DNA of 64,000 nucleotides from Streptomyces sp. HPF1205 (GCF_020400825.1 NZ_JAINVH010000007.1:186001-250000); one strand, 5' to 3'; numbered from the stretch's first letter, positions 23,980 through 34,574 are shown. Notes: generated by a model not told the origin, from the letters alone. Made by a program: numbers and translations.

Positions 23980-26900
23980 TCACGTCTCCGGCAGGCTACG
24001 CAGGAGTTCGTGGCGCATCGCGGCGGCGAGCCGGGCCTGAGCGTCCTGCGCCTCCTGCGGCCGCCGGGCCAGACGGGACCGGGCCATGAGAGCGGTCACC
24101 CGGTCCTGGTGGGGGGTGGACGAGCCGTGCAGGCGGTTCAGAAGGTCCTGCGCCTCGTCCACGGCGTCGCGCGCGTGACGCGGCGAGCCGTCCAGGAACC
24201 AGGCCAGGGCGAGGTGGAGGAGGATCCGCGGCAGCAGCGGGCTGTTCCGCCCGTACGCGTCCGTGACGGCCTCCCGGGCCGTTTCCAGGACGGAGGCGGC
24301 TCTCCCGAAGCGCCCGCCGGCGAGTGCCAGGCGGCCCTCGACCGTCATCCGGCGCGAGAGGAGGTCGGCGCGCCGCCTGCGCGTGGCAAGACGCTCGTCG
24401 AGCTCGTTCAGGGTCCTCATGACGGCCAGGGGGGCGCTGTACGGCCCGCCGCCCGAGGCGTGCCACAGGCCGCCGGTCTCCCGCACCAGCAGGGCCTCCA
24501 CGTAGCGCTCGGTGAGCTCCGCGAAGACCTCGGCGTACTCGGCGGGCACCGAGGCCAGGAGTTCGGCCGGCGACTCGGGCCGCCCGTCCGGCGTCTGCCA
24601 CATCCGCCAGCGGGCCATCTGGACGACGGAGACGGTGTTCACCGGGGTGTCCGGTACGAGGGGTGCGGGGTCGCGCCCCGCCGGGCCGCGCGGACCGGCC
24701 GCGGACCGGAGGGCCCCCGCCTCGGCGCCGCCGGGGTCGCCCGGACCGGCGGGAGCCATGCCGGGTTCTCCGGTCAAGTCGTCGACCACCAAGGCGACTT
24801 CCGCCATGAGCAGCGCGTGCCGACCCTGGGCCAACCGGGCCTCGGTGAGGGAGGCCGCGTCGGCTCCGTCCGCGGGCATGCCGACCAGCCCCCGCATCTG
24901 CGACAGATGCCGCGCCGCACCGGACAGGTCACCGCCCGTCAGGCGCTGCCGTATCCGCTCCTCCAGCAGCCGCAGGGCGAGGCCCCGGTCGGCTGCCGCG
25001 GCCCCCTCCGCCGCCCTCGACTCGACCTGCGCCGCCGCCAGGTCACCGGTCAGCAGCGAGAGCCGGGCCCGGGCCAGCACAGCAGCGGCGGCCCGGGGAG
25101 ACTCAGCCGGCTCCCCGTGCAGGATTTCGTTCCACACCAGCCGGCTGCCGACGACGTCCCCGCGCGCCGTCCTGACCCGCAGATGTGCCATGGACAGCCG
25201 CGCCCTCGCGTCCGTGTACCGAACGTCCCCGAACAACGCCGGCGACGATTCGGCCTCCCGCAGCACCCCCCCGGCCTCGTCGTAGCGCCCGCGCACCAGC
25301 AGGTACGCGATCCAGCGCGTGAGCACGGCACGTGCCCGGCCGGCGGCTTCCTCCGCCGCGGAGCGGTACGTCAGCCCAAGGACGACCGTGGGCAGTGGCC
25401 GCGCCCCCTCCTCCAGGACCCGGTACGGCACCCAGGTCGCCGGGTCGGCAGTGGGCTCGGGGCACACCAGGCCCAGAATCCCGAGCAGCCGGGACTCGCA
25501 CGCGCGTTCGTGGGTGCCGTTCAGCGCCACGTCCTCCGTGCGGGAGCGGGACAGGCGCCCGTCCGGCAGCCGGCTCAGCCTCCCGGAGGCGATGTGGCGG
25601 CCGACCGACTCCTGGTCGTGGGGAGCCAGGAGGGACAGCGCCTCCCGTGAGACGCCGTTCGGGCCGTCCGCCAAGCGGGAGACGAGCCACAGCAAATCGT
25701 CACCCTGCCAGCGCAGTTCGGGCGCGTACGCCCCGGCCGGCCCCGGCTCGGGGGTCCCGGGCCGGGGCCGGCCGGAGCGGGTCCCGGGCGCCGTGCCGCC
25801 GTCCGGCCGCTCCGGGCCGGCGAGTTCCGCGAGCAGCGCGCGCACGTCCCACAACTGCTTCAGGTCGTCACCCTTCGAGGCGGTGGCCAGCAGGCCCCTG
25901 CCGTCCGGTGCCGTGAAGCCGGCGACGGCGGTGAAGCGGCTCGGGTCGGCGGTCAGCAGGCAGCGCCGGTTCGCCCCGGCGACCTCCCACAGCCGGATCG
26001 CCCCGTCCCGGCCGAGCGCGACCAGGACATCGCTCCGGTCGCGGCCGGGGACGGTGGCCAGTGACACGGCGTCGGCCGGCATGCCGGTCAGCCACGGCGG
26101 CAACGGGAGCTCTTCGAACGTGGCCGCGTCCAGCAGCGCCACGGAGCCGCTCGCGGTCACGGCGAGCCCGTACCACCCGCCGTCCGCGGCGGTGAAGAAG
26201 GTGAGCGCGACGCACCGGCGCAGGCGACTGGTGGGAGGGCCGTCCATCTTGAGCCTGCCCGCCCGCCACAGGCGTACCGGCACGGCCTGCCCGAACGTCA
26301 CGAGGACGTCCACGCCGTCCGGGCCGGTGAAGGCCGCCAGCCCCTCGATCGCGCGGTCTTCGGCGCCGGCGATCGCGGAGGTGACGGTGGACCGCCGTCC
26401 CCTCGTCCCGAGGTCGTACACCGTGACCTCGCGGCTGCCGTCGGCGACCGCGATCGAGGGGGCGCCGGACTCGTCACGGAGGGCCGCGAGGGAGGTGACG
26501 CGGCCGGAATGGGGCAGCGCCGCTCCTGGAGCCGCCGGCCCCTGGACCGGCTTGCCCTGGTGGTCGGGGGGCCAGACCCACCGGTTCAGCCGCACCGGCG
26601 CCACCTCGTCGGAGTCGGCGACCCACGTCGAGCCGTTCGCGGCCAGACCGGCCAGGTGGTGCTCGGACCCCGTCGGACGCCACCACTGATCCAGCGGCTT
26701 GGGGCGGTTGGCGCGCAGTCCCAGCTCGCGGGCGAACAGCAGCCGGACGTCCATGCGCGTCAATTCGTCGGGCATCACGGGCAGCCGCCGCGCCAGTTCG
26801 CGGATGCGGCGCTCGGCGTCCGGGTCGCGGTCGAGCAGACCGGGGGCCGCGTGCGCCAGCAGGTAATCGGCGATCTCGGACGGGCTCAGGGGACCGAGGG

Positions 26901-29880
26901 TGAGGACGGCGAAGTTCTCGTGCAGCCGGCCCTCCGCCGCGGACTCGGTGGTGATGACCACGGATCCCCGGCCGAACCACGGGATGAGCGGGTCGAAGTC
27001 GCGCGGGTCCCGGTCCGGCGGCAGACCCTCGTAGACCAGCAGCCAGCCGGGATGGTCGGCGAGGAGGTGCCAGGTGCCGCGCCACGGAGCGCGGTCGGGG
27101 TCCCCGGCCAGGGCGGCCCGCAGGGCGGCGACGCCCCTCCTCATGGCGCTCTCGCTCGTGGCGTCGATGACGTGCACGAGGCTGTGCCGGGCGCCGTACC
27201 TGGCGACGTACTCCTTGACCAGCCGGCGGCGCCCGGAGCCCGGCGGCCCCTGCAGGACGGCGACCGCCGAGAGGTCCTGTGCCTCAGCCCCGGCCGGATC
27301 GCCCGGTGGTCCGGCGCCGGGGGCCAGGGCCGCGCCGAGCATGTCGAGCAGCCGTGCGCCCCCGGCCATGGGTTCCGGCTCGCCCCGGCGGGTCGGAACC
27401 GGCAGCACCGGGTTGAGCAGGTCGGGGCGCGGGACGGCCGGGGTACGGGCCGGAGGGCGGCCCGGGGCGGGCGTCCCGGTCTCCGGAGTACGCGGGGCGG
27501 GCGCCGGCGCCATCCCTTCCGGCAGCGGGATGCGCGCGCCCGCGGCGGCGGCCAGTCGTTCGGCGAGGGCGCGGTGGTGGCCGCCGGCGCCGCTGAGCAC
27601 CGCGACCGCGACCTCGGTGAACGGCAGGCTCGTCTCGGGCAGGTGCCGCCCCGGCGGCAGAGCAGGGCCGGTGCGGGGGCCGTTCGCCGCCCCCTGGTCC
27701 CCGGCCGCGCCCCCGGCACCGTTCGCCGGCGCGGCCAGCGCGCGGAAGTCGAGAGTGCCGCCGAAGGTGGCCGCGACCCGGCCGGAGACCTTCGCCAGGA
27801 CGTCCTCCAGCACGTGCAGGGACTCGGTGCGGGTCAGCTCCGCCAGCAGTTCCTCGCGTACGCCGGGCACGAAGTCGTAGACGACCTCGTCCGGGTCGGC
27901 GGGCCCGGCCGCGCCGCCGCGGCGCTCGACGATGCCCGACAGGAACACCTCGGCCAGGTCGGTCTGCCCGGACCCCGGCATGGTCGCCTGCTGGACCAGC
28001 CGCATCACCGGCAGGCTGAGCGGCGCGGCGGCCAGGTGGCAGGCCAGCCGGAAGGCCCGCGGGGAGCACCCGGCCCGGAAGCGCGCGACCCGCTCGCCCG
28101 CGTCGGCCGGCGGGGCGGCGGCCGGTGACCGCCGGGGCCTGGCCACCCCGCGTACGGGAGCGGCGAGCATCGGCGCCCACCCCGCAACGCGCCCCGCGAT
28201 CAGCCCCGCCCAGGGCGCGAGCCACCTGCCGTCCACCTCCATGACCGGCAACCACCGCACGGGGGAGGGCTTTACGAGTCTTTCGGGCGTGGGCGGTGAG
28301 AGGGGCGGCGGGCCGCCGGTCCCGGCGGCGGTGGGGTACGTGGTGGGGTACGTGGGGCCGGGCGCCCGCGGCGCGGGCGTGTCGCCGGGACCGGCCGCCG
28401 ACGTGGTCCCGGCGGGGCGCAGGTGGCCGGGGAGGGGCACCTGGGGGCGGACCTCGGGGACGGGGCGGGCGGCGTCGGGGACGCGGAGCTCGACGGGGAA
28501 GGCGCGCAGGGCGGTGCGGTGCCACAGGCGGCGGGGGAGGACCTGCAGGGCGGCCGCGGGGCGTTCCGCGGCGACGCGGGCGAGGAAATCGGGCAGCCGG
28601 TCGCCGTACCAGGCGGGGCCGACGCCGTCGGTCAGGACGAGCAGCACCCTGCGGCCGGAGGGGTCCTCCAGGGGGCCGGGCCAGCGCAGCGCCTTCGCCG
28701 GCTCCGCTTCCGCGTGCCGGCGGCGGAACGCGGACAGCCGGGGCACCGGCCGGTCCGTGTCGAGCGACCAGCACCGTACGCCCGCGAAGGCGCCGTGCCG
28801 CTCCAGCACGGTGCACAGCTCCGCCGCGAGGCCGTGCCAGACGGCCATGGTCGCGCCCGTGTCCACCAGCAGGTCCAGCCGGAAGCGGCGTTCGCTCGCC
28901 GGGCGCCACACCGGCATCAGGCGGGCTCCCGCGTCGGCGGGCCGCCCGATCGCCGCCTCGCCCGTGGCCTGCGCGGTCGCCTCCTCGTCCAGCAGCGCGG
29001 AACCCGGCGAGTCGACCGACTGGCGCAGCGGCCGCAGGGCGCGGGCCAGGTCCAGCGTGCCGGTGAGCGCGGGCGGCCGCGTCACCCGTACGACGTGCCC
29101 GGCGCCGGATCCCGCCGTCTCCGGCCCGGCGTCCGGGCGCATGGGGTGCAGGCCGACCTTGGGTTCGGGGGCGCGTCCGGACGCGGCGGGCGGCCCGGCG
29201 TCCGGACGCCTTGAGGCCGGTGGCCGCGGCGCCGGAGGACCGGCCGCGCCCCGGTCCCGCACATCGCGCGGCCGAGGCGGCGTCACAGGCTGCCCAGGTC
29301 CGTCCCCGCGAGGCTCACCCGCGTCGGCGCTGCCGGCGTCCGGCGGGCCGAGCCCGGCGAGCCGCGCCATCCACAGCACGTCGGCCAGGTCGGCGGCGGA
29401 GGGGCCGCCGTCCTGCCGCTCCGCCCCGCCCAGCAGCCCGAGCAGCGCCTCACGCAGCCCGCCACGGCCGTCGGCACCGCCGGAAGGGTCGGCGCCCTCA
29501 GCACCGCCTGCCCCCGTACCGCCGTCGCCCCCGCCGCCGATGTCCGCCGGACCGTGCGGATCCTCCGGGCGCGGCGGTGGTCCGCCGCGGCCGTCGGCAC
29601 CCGTAGCGCCGTCGCCTTCGCCGGCGGTGTCCGCGGGACCGTGTGGATCCTCCGGGCGCGGCGGTGGTCCGCCGCGGCCGTCGGCCCCCGTACCGCCTTC
29701 GCCTTCGCCGGCGGTGTCCGCGGGACCGTGTGGATCCTCCGGGCGCGGCGGTGGTCCGCCGCGGCCGTCGGCCCCCGTACCGCCTTCGCCTCCGCCGCCG
29801 ATGTCCGCCGGACCGTGCGGATCCTCCGGGCGCGGCGGTGATCCGCCGCGCCGCTCGCCCGTCCCGCCGTCCTCTCGCAT
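23980..29880 (-). CDS. Giant vWA-like/NB-ARC STAND protein (SAV_2336-type N-terminus)
   Basis: 1966 residues, last gene of the ternary conflict operon. Order: four 29-residue repeats (12-127); Pro-rich linker; a vWA-like domain (about 330-480) with a degenerate MIDAS, LLVDTGATMAVW near 338 and LVLTDGVG near 417; a winged-helix-like region (about 600-700); an NB-ARC-type ATPase with Walker A QGPPGSGRRRLV near 877, a Walker B-like GWLLVYEGLP and sensor GSVVITTES; a beta-propeller-like region (about 1110-1340, VADGSREVTVYDLG); then helical TPR-like repeats to the end. This is the arrangement of STAND signalling ATPases, which oligomerise on sensing a ligand through propeller/TPR regions. The serine positions of a classical DxSxS are replaced by Gly and Thr. 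ATG 29880 lies 40 bases after moxR. Partners are probably the MoxR ATPase and the VMAP protein. Confidence 0.82.
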   Translation of the reverse strand: MREDGGTGERRGGSPPRPEDPHGPADIGGGGEGGTGADGRGGPPPRPEDPHGPADTAGEGEGGTGADGRGGPPPRPEDPHGPADTAGEGDGATGADGRGGPPPRPEDPHGPADIGGGGDGGTGAGGAEGADPSGGADGRGGLREALLGLLGGAERQDGGPSAADLADVLWMARLAGLGPPDAGSADAGEPRGDGPGQPVTPPRPRDVRDRGAAGPPAPRPPASRRPDAGPPAASGRAPEPKVGLHPMRPDAGPETAGSGAGHVVRVTRPPALTGTLDLARALRPLRQSVDSPGSALLDEEATAQATGEAAIGRPADAGARLMPVWRPASERRFRLDLLVDTGATMAVWHGLAAELCTVLERHGAFAGVRCWSLDTDRPVPRLSAFRRRHAEAEPAKALRWPGPLEDPSGRRVLLVLTDGVGPAWYGDRLPDFLARVAAERPAAALQVLPRRLWHRTALRAFPVELRVPDAARPVPEVRPQVPLPGHLRPAGTTSAAGPGDTPAPRAPGPTYPTTYPTAAGTGGPPPLSPPTPERLVKPSPVRWLPVMEVDGRWLAPWAGLIAGRVAGWAPMLAAPVRGVARPRRSPAAAPPADAGERVARFRAGCSPRAFRLACHLAAAPLSLPVMRLVQQATMPGSGQTDLAEVFLSGIVERRGGAAGPADPDEVVYDFVPGVREELLAELTRTESLHVLEDVLAKVSGRVAATFGGTLDFRALAAPANGAGGAAGDQGAANGPRTGPALPPGRHLPETSLPFTEVAVAVLSGAGGHHRALAERLAAAAGARIPLPEGMAPAPAPRTPETGTPAPGRPPARTPAVPRPDLLNPVLPVPTRRGEPEPMAGGARLLDMLGAALAPGAGPPGDPAGAEAQDLSAVAVLQGPPGSGRRRLVKEYVARYGARHSLVHVIDATSESAMRRGVAALRAALAGDPDRAPWRGTWHLLADHPGWLLVYEGLPPDRDPRDFDPLIPWFGRGSVVITTESAAEGRLHENFAVLTLGPLSPSEIADYLLAHAAPGLLDRDPDAERRIRELARRLPVMPDELTRMDVRLLFARELGLRANRPKPLDQWWRPTGSEHHLAGLAANGSTWVADSDEVAPVRLNRWVWPPDHQGKPVQGPAAPGAALPHSGRVTSLAALRDESGAPSIAVADGSREVTVYDLGTRGRRSTVTSAIAGAEDRAIEGLAAFTGPDGVDVLVTFGQAVPVRLWRAGRLKMDGPPTSRLRRCVALTFFTAADGGWYGLAVTASGSVALLDAATFEELPLPPWLTGMPADAVSLATVPGRDRSDVLVALGRDGAIRLWEVAGANRRCLLTADPSRFTAVAGFTAPDGRGLLATASKGDDLKQLWDVRALLAELAGPERPDGGTAPGTRSGRPRPGTPEPGPAGAYAPELRWQGDDLLWLVSRLADGPNGVSREALSLLAPHDQESVGRHIASGRLSRLPDGRLSRSRTEDVALNGTHERACESRLLGILGLVCPEPTADPATWVPYRVLEEGARPLPTVVLGLTYRSAAEEAAGRARAVLTRWIAYLLVRGRYDEAGGVLREAESSPALFGDVRYTDARARLSMAHLRVRTARGDVVGSRLVWNEILHGEPAESPRAAAAVLARARLSLLTGDLAAAQVESRAAEGAAAADRGLALRLLEERIRQRLTGGDLSGAARHLSQMRGLVGMPADGADAASLTEARLAQGRHALLMAEVALVVDDLTGEPGMAPAGPGDPGGAEAGALRSAAGPRGPAGRDPAPLVPDTPVNTVSVVQMARWRMWQTPDGRPESPAELLASVPAEYAEVFAELTERYVEALLVRETGGLWHASGGGPYSAPLAVMRTLNELDERLATRRRRADLLSRRMTVEGRLALAGGRFGRAASVLETAREAVTDAYGRNSPLLPRILLHLALAWFLDGSPRHARDAVDEAQDLLNRLHGSSTPHQDRVTALMARSRLARRPQEAQDAQARLAAAMRHELLRSLPET
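29500..29847 (-). repeat. Four 87-bp in-frame tandem repeats
   Basis: The landmark GTG(T/C)GGATCC recurs at 29554, 29641, 29728 and 29815, exactly 87 bases apart. Each unit encodes 29 residues rich in Gly, Pro and Asp, with the core PPPRPEDPHGPAD followed by a variable Gly/Glu stretch. The two middle units are nearly identical and the outer two share different variants (ADT versus ADI), indicating recent expansion or homogenisation. It forms the N-terminal tail of the STAND protein. Confidence 0.9.
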
Positions 29881-29920
29881 CCCAGCCCTCGTTCCGCGTC
29901 CCCGGCCCTCGCCCCCCGCC

Positions 29921-30952
29921 TCAGCCCTCGTTCAGCGGCCGCAGCAGCACGTCCTCGACGACCTCGCGGTCCTGCGGGCGGCCCCAAAGGCCGCGCCCGG
30001 CCATCAGAAGGGCGTTGAGCAGCTGGTCGTTGGCGAGTTCGGCGCCGTCCTCGCGCCGGCGGCGCAGGAACTCGGCGATCAGCGCGGTACGGGTGGGCTC
30101 ATCGGGGGAGCCGTCGCCGAGGTGGGCGGCGACCATGGCGGCGAGGCGGTCCCCGTCCGGCGGACGGATCTCCAGGCGGACGCAGCGGCGCAGGAAGGCC
30201 GCGGGGAACTCGCGTTCCGCGTTGCTGGTGAGCACGGTCAACGGGAACTGCGCGCAGCGGACCACGCCCTCCGTGACCGTCGCCGTCCGCGAGCCGTCGG
30301 CCGTCATCACCTCCTGGTCGCCGGGGCCGAGCCTGGCCAGTTCCGGGATCGCGAACTCGCCCTCCTCGAAGACGTTCAGCAGGTCGTTCGGCAGGTCCAG
30401 ATCGCTCTTGTCGATCTCGTCGATGAGCAGCACCCGAGGGTGCCGCCATGGCAGCAGCGCGGTGCCGAGCGGGCCGAGCCGCAGGTAACGGCCGATCGCC
30501 GGGGCCTTCGCGCGGTCGCCCACCATGCCCGCGTCGTGCAGCCGGCCGATCGCGTCGTACGCGTACAGGCCGTCGCGCAGGGTCGTCCGGCTGGTGATCG
30601 GCCAGCGCAGCACCGGGCCGAGACGCAGTTCGTGCGCCACCGCGTAGGCCAGGGTCGACTTGCCGACGCCGGGCTTGCCGGTGACCAGCAGCGGGCGGCG
30701 CAAGTGCAGCGCCAGGTTGACCAGTTGGATCTCCCGCTCGTCGGCCTGGTACGCGGCGGCCTGTCGGTCGCGGCCCAGCCGGCGGGCGGTCGCCCCGGTG
30801 GTCTCGGCCTCGTCGGCGGGCGGCAGCGGCGGCTCGTCGGCGCCGGGCACGGCGAAGGAACGCCACGAGGGCGCATCCGGCAGGCGCGTGATGCCGTCGT
30901 GCGGGACGCCCGTACCCCGGTACACCCACCAGGGTTCGCTGTTCGCCGTCAC
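29921..30952 (-). CDS. MoxR-type AAA+ ATPase of the conflict operon
   Basis: 343 residues. AAA+ ATPase of the MoxR branch: Walker A VTGKPGVGKSTLA near residue 100, Walker B VLLIDEIDKSDLDLPNDLL near 180, sensor 1 VLTSNAEREFP, and an arginine finger in FLRRCVRLEI. MoxR proteins act as chaperone-like machines that work with vWA proteins; here the vWA-like domain is in the next gene and the VMAP protein is the gene before. GTG 30952 was chosen because GAGGAGC lies seven bases upstream; an earlier GTG (30991) is possible. The start is about 110 bases after the VMAP stop, the longest gap in the operon. Confidence 0.87.
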   Translation of the reverse strand: MTANSEPWWVYRGTGVPHDGITRLPDAPSWRSFAVPGADEPPLPPADEAETTGATARRLGRDRQAAAYQADEREIQLVNLALHLRRPLLVTGKPGVGKSTLAYAVAHELRLGPVLRWPITSRTTLRDGLYAYDAIGRLHDAGMVGDRAKAPAIGRYLRLGPLGTALLPWRHPRVLLIDEIDKSDLDLPNDLLNVFEEGEFAIPELARLGPGDQEVMTADGSRTATVTEGVVRCAQFPLTVLTSNAEREFPAAFLRRCVRLEIRPPDGDRLAAMVAAHLGDGSPDEPTRTALIAEFLRRRREDGAELANDQLLNALLMAGRGLWGRPQDREVVEDVLLRPLNEG

Positions 30953-31061
30953 CTCAGCGCTCCTCACCGTCGAACTCTTGGTCCCGCTCACCGTCGTACC
31001 CGCCCCCGTCGCCGTGTCTGCCCCGTACCGGCCGCCCCGTCTCCGGGACCCCGCGCCGTCC

Positions 31062-33092
31062 TCACGCCATCCCCGCGAACGGCATGTCCTGGTCGGCGTC
31101 CACGCAGTAGGGGTCGTCCCACAGCAGCGTGATGTTGTTGCGCACGTCCGCCTCCCCGGCCGTCCTGCCCTGCCTGCGGCAGTGGTGAACGGTCTCCGGC
31201 AGGTCGCGCAGCCGCTTGGGGGAGTGGTCACGCAAGGCGTCGAGCAGTTCCGCCGGGTCGCCGCGGTCGCGGCGCCAGACCATCGCCGGGACGCCCTCCA
31301 TGAACAGCGCGTCGCTCACGGCCGCCTTGTTGCGCGCGGTGAGCCGGTCGTACGGCTCGCTCAGGCCGAGGCAGGCCAGCTCGGGCCGCTGGGCCAGCCA
31401 CCGGATCAGCGCGGGCACCGGCCCCTCGTCCAGCGGCGGCCAGGCGATGCGGTCCAGCGGGTCGCCGCCGGTACCGCCGGTACTTCCCGCGCCTCCCGCG
31501 CCCGCCTCCCGCGCCTCGCCGTCCCGGCCCGCCAGGCCGTCCTCGCCGTTCCCGTCGCCGTACTCCGGCGGGTCCTGGCACAGGTGGTCCCAACGGCGCC
31601 GCCACGGGCCCTGGTCCAGCCAGTGGTCGCTGTAGCGTTCGAGGGAGCGCACGACGACCGGGTGGTGGCGGCCCAGCGGGGTCTGGGACGGCCCGGCCGA
31701 CCACAGTTCCGCGCGGTGGCCCAGCAGTGTCGCCGGCAGCAGGAACTCCACCCGCACCTTTCCCTCGGCCGCCCGCACCTCGCGGGCCAGCTCCCGCCAG
31801 CCGGTCATCCGCGCGCTGCCCACGTCGGCCAGCGCGCTGCGGGGGAACGGGGCGGTCGGCTCCAGCGACCTGACGTGCTCCAGCGGCCCGTCCTCGGCGG
31901 GCAGGCGGTAGTACGCGGCCCACATCTGGTACTGCTCGTCGGCGACGTGCGGCGCATCCACCGGTTCCACCCGGATCTGCACGATGAGCCGGCCGCCGAC
32001 CGCGGCCCGGCGCGGAGGCGGGCCGAGTGCCGTCAGCAGGTCGCGCAGCGGATCCAGCCGCCGCCTGTCGCCGGGCAGCGTCCTGTCGTGCGCCACCGCG
32101 TGCAGGAAGCGCAGCAGCGGCTCGCCGTCCTCGGGCCGCGGCCCGCGACCCGGGGCGCGGCGCCGGTCCGACAGCCGCAGCAGGATCTGCGGCAGCGTCT
32201 CGCGGCCGGTCAGGCCACCCGTGCCGCGGACGCCCGCCGGGACGTGGTGGACCAGCCGCTCGGGCCCGGGCAGCTCCGGCACCCCGTACAGCGCCCGCAC
32301 CAGCTCCACCGCCTCCCCGGACGGCAGCGGCGACACCCCGTTCAGCGCGCACACCGTCAACTCCACCCAAGCGAGCGCCCGGTCGTCGGGGTACGCCTCG
32401 CGCAGCGCCTTCGCCAGGGCGTCGAGCGCCGCCACGGGATCCGGCCGCGTCTCGACCGCCCGCACGATCGCGGCCAGGTGGTCCCTGGCCCTGTCGTGGT
32501 ACGGCACGTCCAGGGGGAACCGCGCGGCCCCGCCCGGCTCCGGGTACGGGGCCGCGGCCGCGTCCATCCGCTCCAGGAGGTCGGTCCTGGCCGCGGGGCG
32601 GGCGAGCGCCGGGAAGCGGCCGAGCAGATCGGCCAGCAGCCCGGCGGCCCCCGGCGGCCACGGAGAAGCGGCGGCCGGCGGCCACACCGGATCGGCGGTG
32701 GTCGGCGGCAATGGCGGCGGATCGGTGGCCGGCGGCATTGGCGGCGGGTCGGTGGTCGGCGGCCCGGGCGTCGGGTCGGCGGTCGGCGGCCAGGGTGCGG
32801 GTGGCACCGCGGTCGGCGCGGCAGGGTCCGGTACGGCCGCGTCCTGGCCGCGGACCGCGTCCTGGCCGCCGGCCGTGTGAGCCGGTGCCGTCGTGCCCGG
32901 GGCACCCGCTGCCGGCACGGGTACGGCGGCCCCGTCGGGCACGGCGACACCGTCGGCCCCGTCCGGCCCGCCGAGCCCGGCGCGCGCGTCGTTCCGCGCC
33001 CGCTCGTCGCCGCCCTCGGCGGCGTCCCGCGCGGCCGCCTTCGCGGCCTTGGCCAGCATCCGCTTCGCCCAGCTCTTGTCCGCCATGCCCAT
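31062..33092 (-). CDS. VMAP protein (vWA-MoxR-associated) with EAD-like domain
   Basis: 676 residues. A basic N-terminal helix (SWAKRMLAKAAKAAARDAAE) and a Pro/Thr-rich repetitive linker (PPTTDPPP, PPATDPPP) lead to an effector-associated-domain-like helical bundle at about 150-235: LLADLLGRFPALARPAARTD then HLAAIVRAVETRPD. The C-terminal half matches the VMAP-C domain: IVQIRVEPVD, YRLPAEDGP, LGLSEPYDRLTARNK and ALFMEGVPAMVWRRD, ending LWDDPYCVDAD. VMAP proteins are known from comparative genomics as the scaffold of ternary systems with MoxR and vWA partners. The EAD-like helices resemble those at the end of the adjacent protease and should bind them like-to-like. It starts seven bases after the protease stop; ATG 33086 is an alternative start. 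Confidence 0.85.
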   Translation of the reverse strand: MGMADKSWAKRMLAKAAKAAARDAAEGGDERARNDARAGLGGPDGADGVAVPDGAAVPVPAAGAPGTTAPAHTAGGQDAVRGQDAAVPDPAAPTAVPPAPWPPTADPTPGPPTTDPPPMPPATDPPPLPPTTADPVWPPAAASPWPPGAAGLLADLLGRFPALARPAARTDLLERMDAAAAPYPEPGGAARFPLDVPYHDRARDHLAAIVRAVETRPDPVAALDALAKALREAYPDDRALAWVELTVCALNGVSPLPSGEAVELVRALYGVPELPGPERLVHHVPAGVRGTGGLTGRETLPQILLRLSDRRRAPGRGPRPEDGEPLLRFLHAVAHDRTLPGDRRRLDPLRDLLTALGPPPRRAAVGGRLIVQIRVEPVDAPHVADEQYQMWAAYYRLPAEDGPLEHVRSLEPTAPFPRSALADVGSARMTGWRELAREVRAAEGKVRVEFLLPATLLGHRAELWSAGPSQTPLGRHHPVVVRSLERYSDHWLDQGPWRRRWDHLCQDPPEYGDGNGEDGLAGRDGEAREAGAGGAGSTGGTGGDPLDRIAWPPLDEGPVPALIRWLAQRPELACLGLSEPYDRLTARNKAAVSDALFMEGVPAMVWRRDRGDPAELLDALRDHSPKRLRDLPETVHHCRRQGRTAGEADVRNNITLLWDDPYCVDADQDMPFAGMA

Positions 33093-33099
33093 CCCCGTC

Positions 33100-34022
33100 C
33101 TACGCGCCTCCCCGGGCCGCCGGTTCACCGGTCGCCCGCACGACCAGCTCCCGCAGGCCCTCCAGCGCCCGGTCGTACGGCACGACTTCCTCCATCGCGG
33201 TGAACAGCGCGGTGAACGCGGCCCGTTCGTCCCTGAAGCGGCGGCAGGCGGCGACCAGTTGGAAGAGGTGCTCGCGGCGGGACGGGCGGTCGCCGACCTC
33301 GAAGGAGTACGGCAGGCCGAGGTGGTCGCCCATGCGGTCGGCCAGGTCGTAGCGGGCCTCGGGGCGGGTGAGCGCCGGGAAGGCCATCAGGGCGTCGACG
33401 AATTCGGCGTCGGAGGGCGGGGCCGCGGTCGCGGGGAGCGGATCCGCCGGGACGCCGAGCAGCGCGCGCAGCGCGGTGACGGGTGTGAACCAGCCGCCCT
33501 GCGCGTCCGCGTACGACCGGCTGCCCTTGAGGACGCCCGCGACAAGGCCGTCGCCGTCCACCAGCATGCTGCCGCTGAAGCCGTCGCGTACGCCGTCGCC
33601 GAGCACCCGCAGGTAGCCCGCCGAGCGGGCGCCGACCCGTAAGGACAGCGTGTCGGGCTGCACGCCCGGCGTCGGCGTGTGCAGCGAGTAGCCCACGGCC
33701 GTCACCTCTGTGCCGGGTGGCGGGTCCGCGGCGGCGGTCACCGCCACGGCGTGCCCTGCGGGCACCGGACCGCGCAGCAGCGCCAGGTCCGGGTACGGGT
33801 GGAAGCGCGCGTGGCCGGCCAGGGGAGGGTGCGCCTCGATCCCGCCGGCCGCGACCTCGTACGACCCGCCCTCCCACGCCACCCGTACGGCCCCCGCCAC
33901 CCCGGCGACCACGTGCGCGGCCGTCACGACGAGCCCCGGCGCGGCGAAGAAGCCGCTGCCCAGGAAGTCGGCGCCGCGGTGCAGGGCGACGGCGGCGGCG
34001 CGCCCCGGGTCGGCGTCGGGCG

Positions 34023-34026
<4 letters not shown>
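33100..34026 (-). CDS. Trypsin-like serine protease with C-terminal EAD
   Basis: 308 residues. The chymotrypsin-fold protease occupies about 1-190 with a complete triad: His38 in VVTAAHVV, Asp80 in YPDLALL and Ser151 in DGFSGSMLV. The oxyanion segment is GFSGS rather than GDSGG. No signal peptide, so it should be a cytoplasmic regulated protease. The C-terminal ~100 residues (VDALMAFPALTRPEARYDLA, then HLFQLVAACRRFRDE) form an effector-associated domain (EAD2-like) similar to the one in the VMAP protein. GTG 34026 overlaps the preceding stop as GTGA, so it is translationally coupled to the Trypco1 gene. I infer it is the effector, released on target proteins when the NTPase partners are triggered. 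Confidence 0.87.
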
Positions 34027-34574
<548 letters not shown>

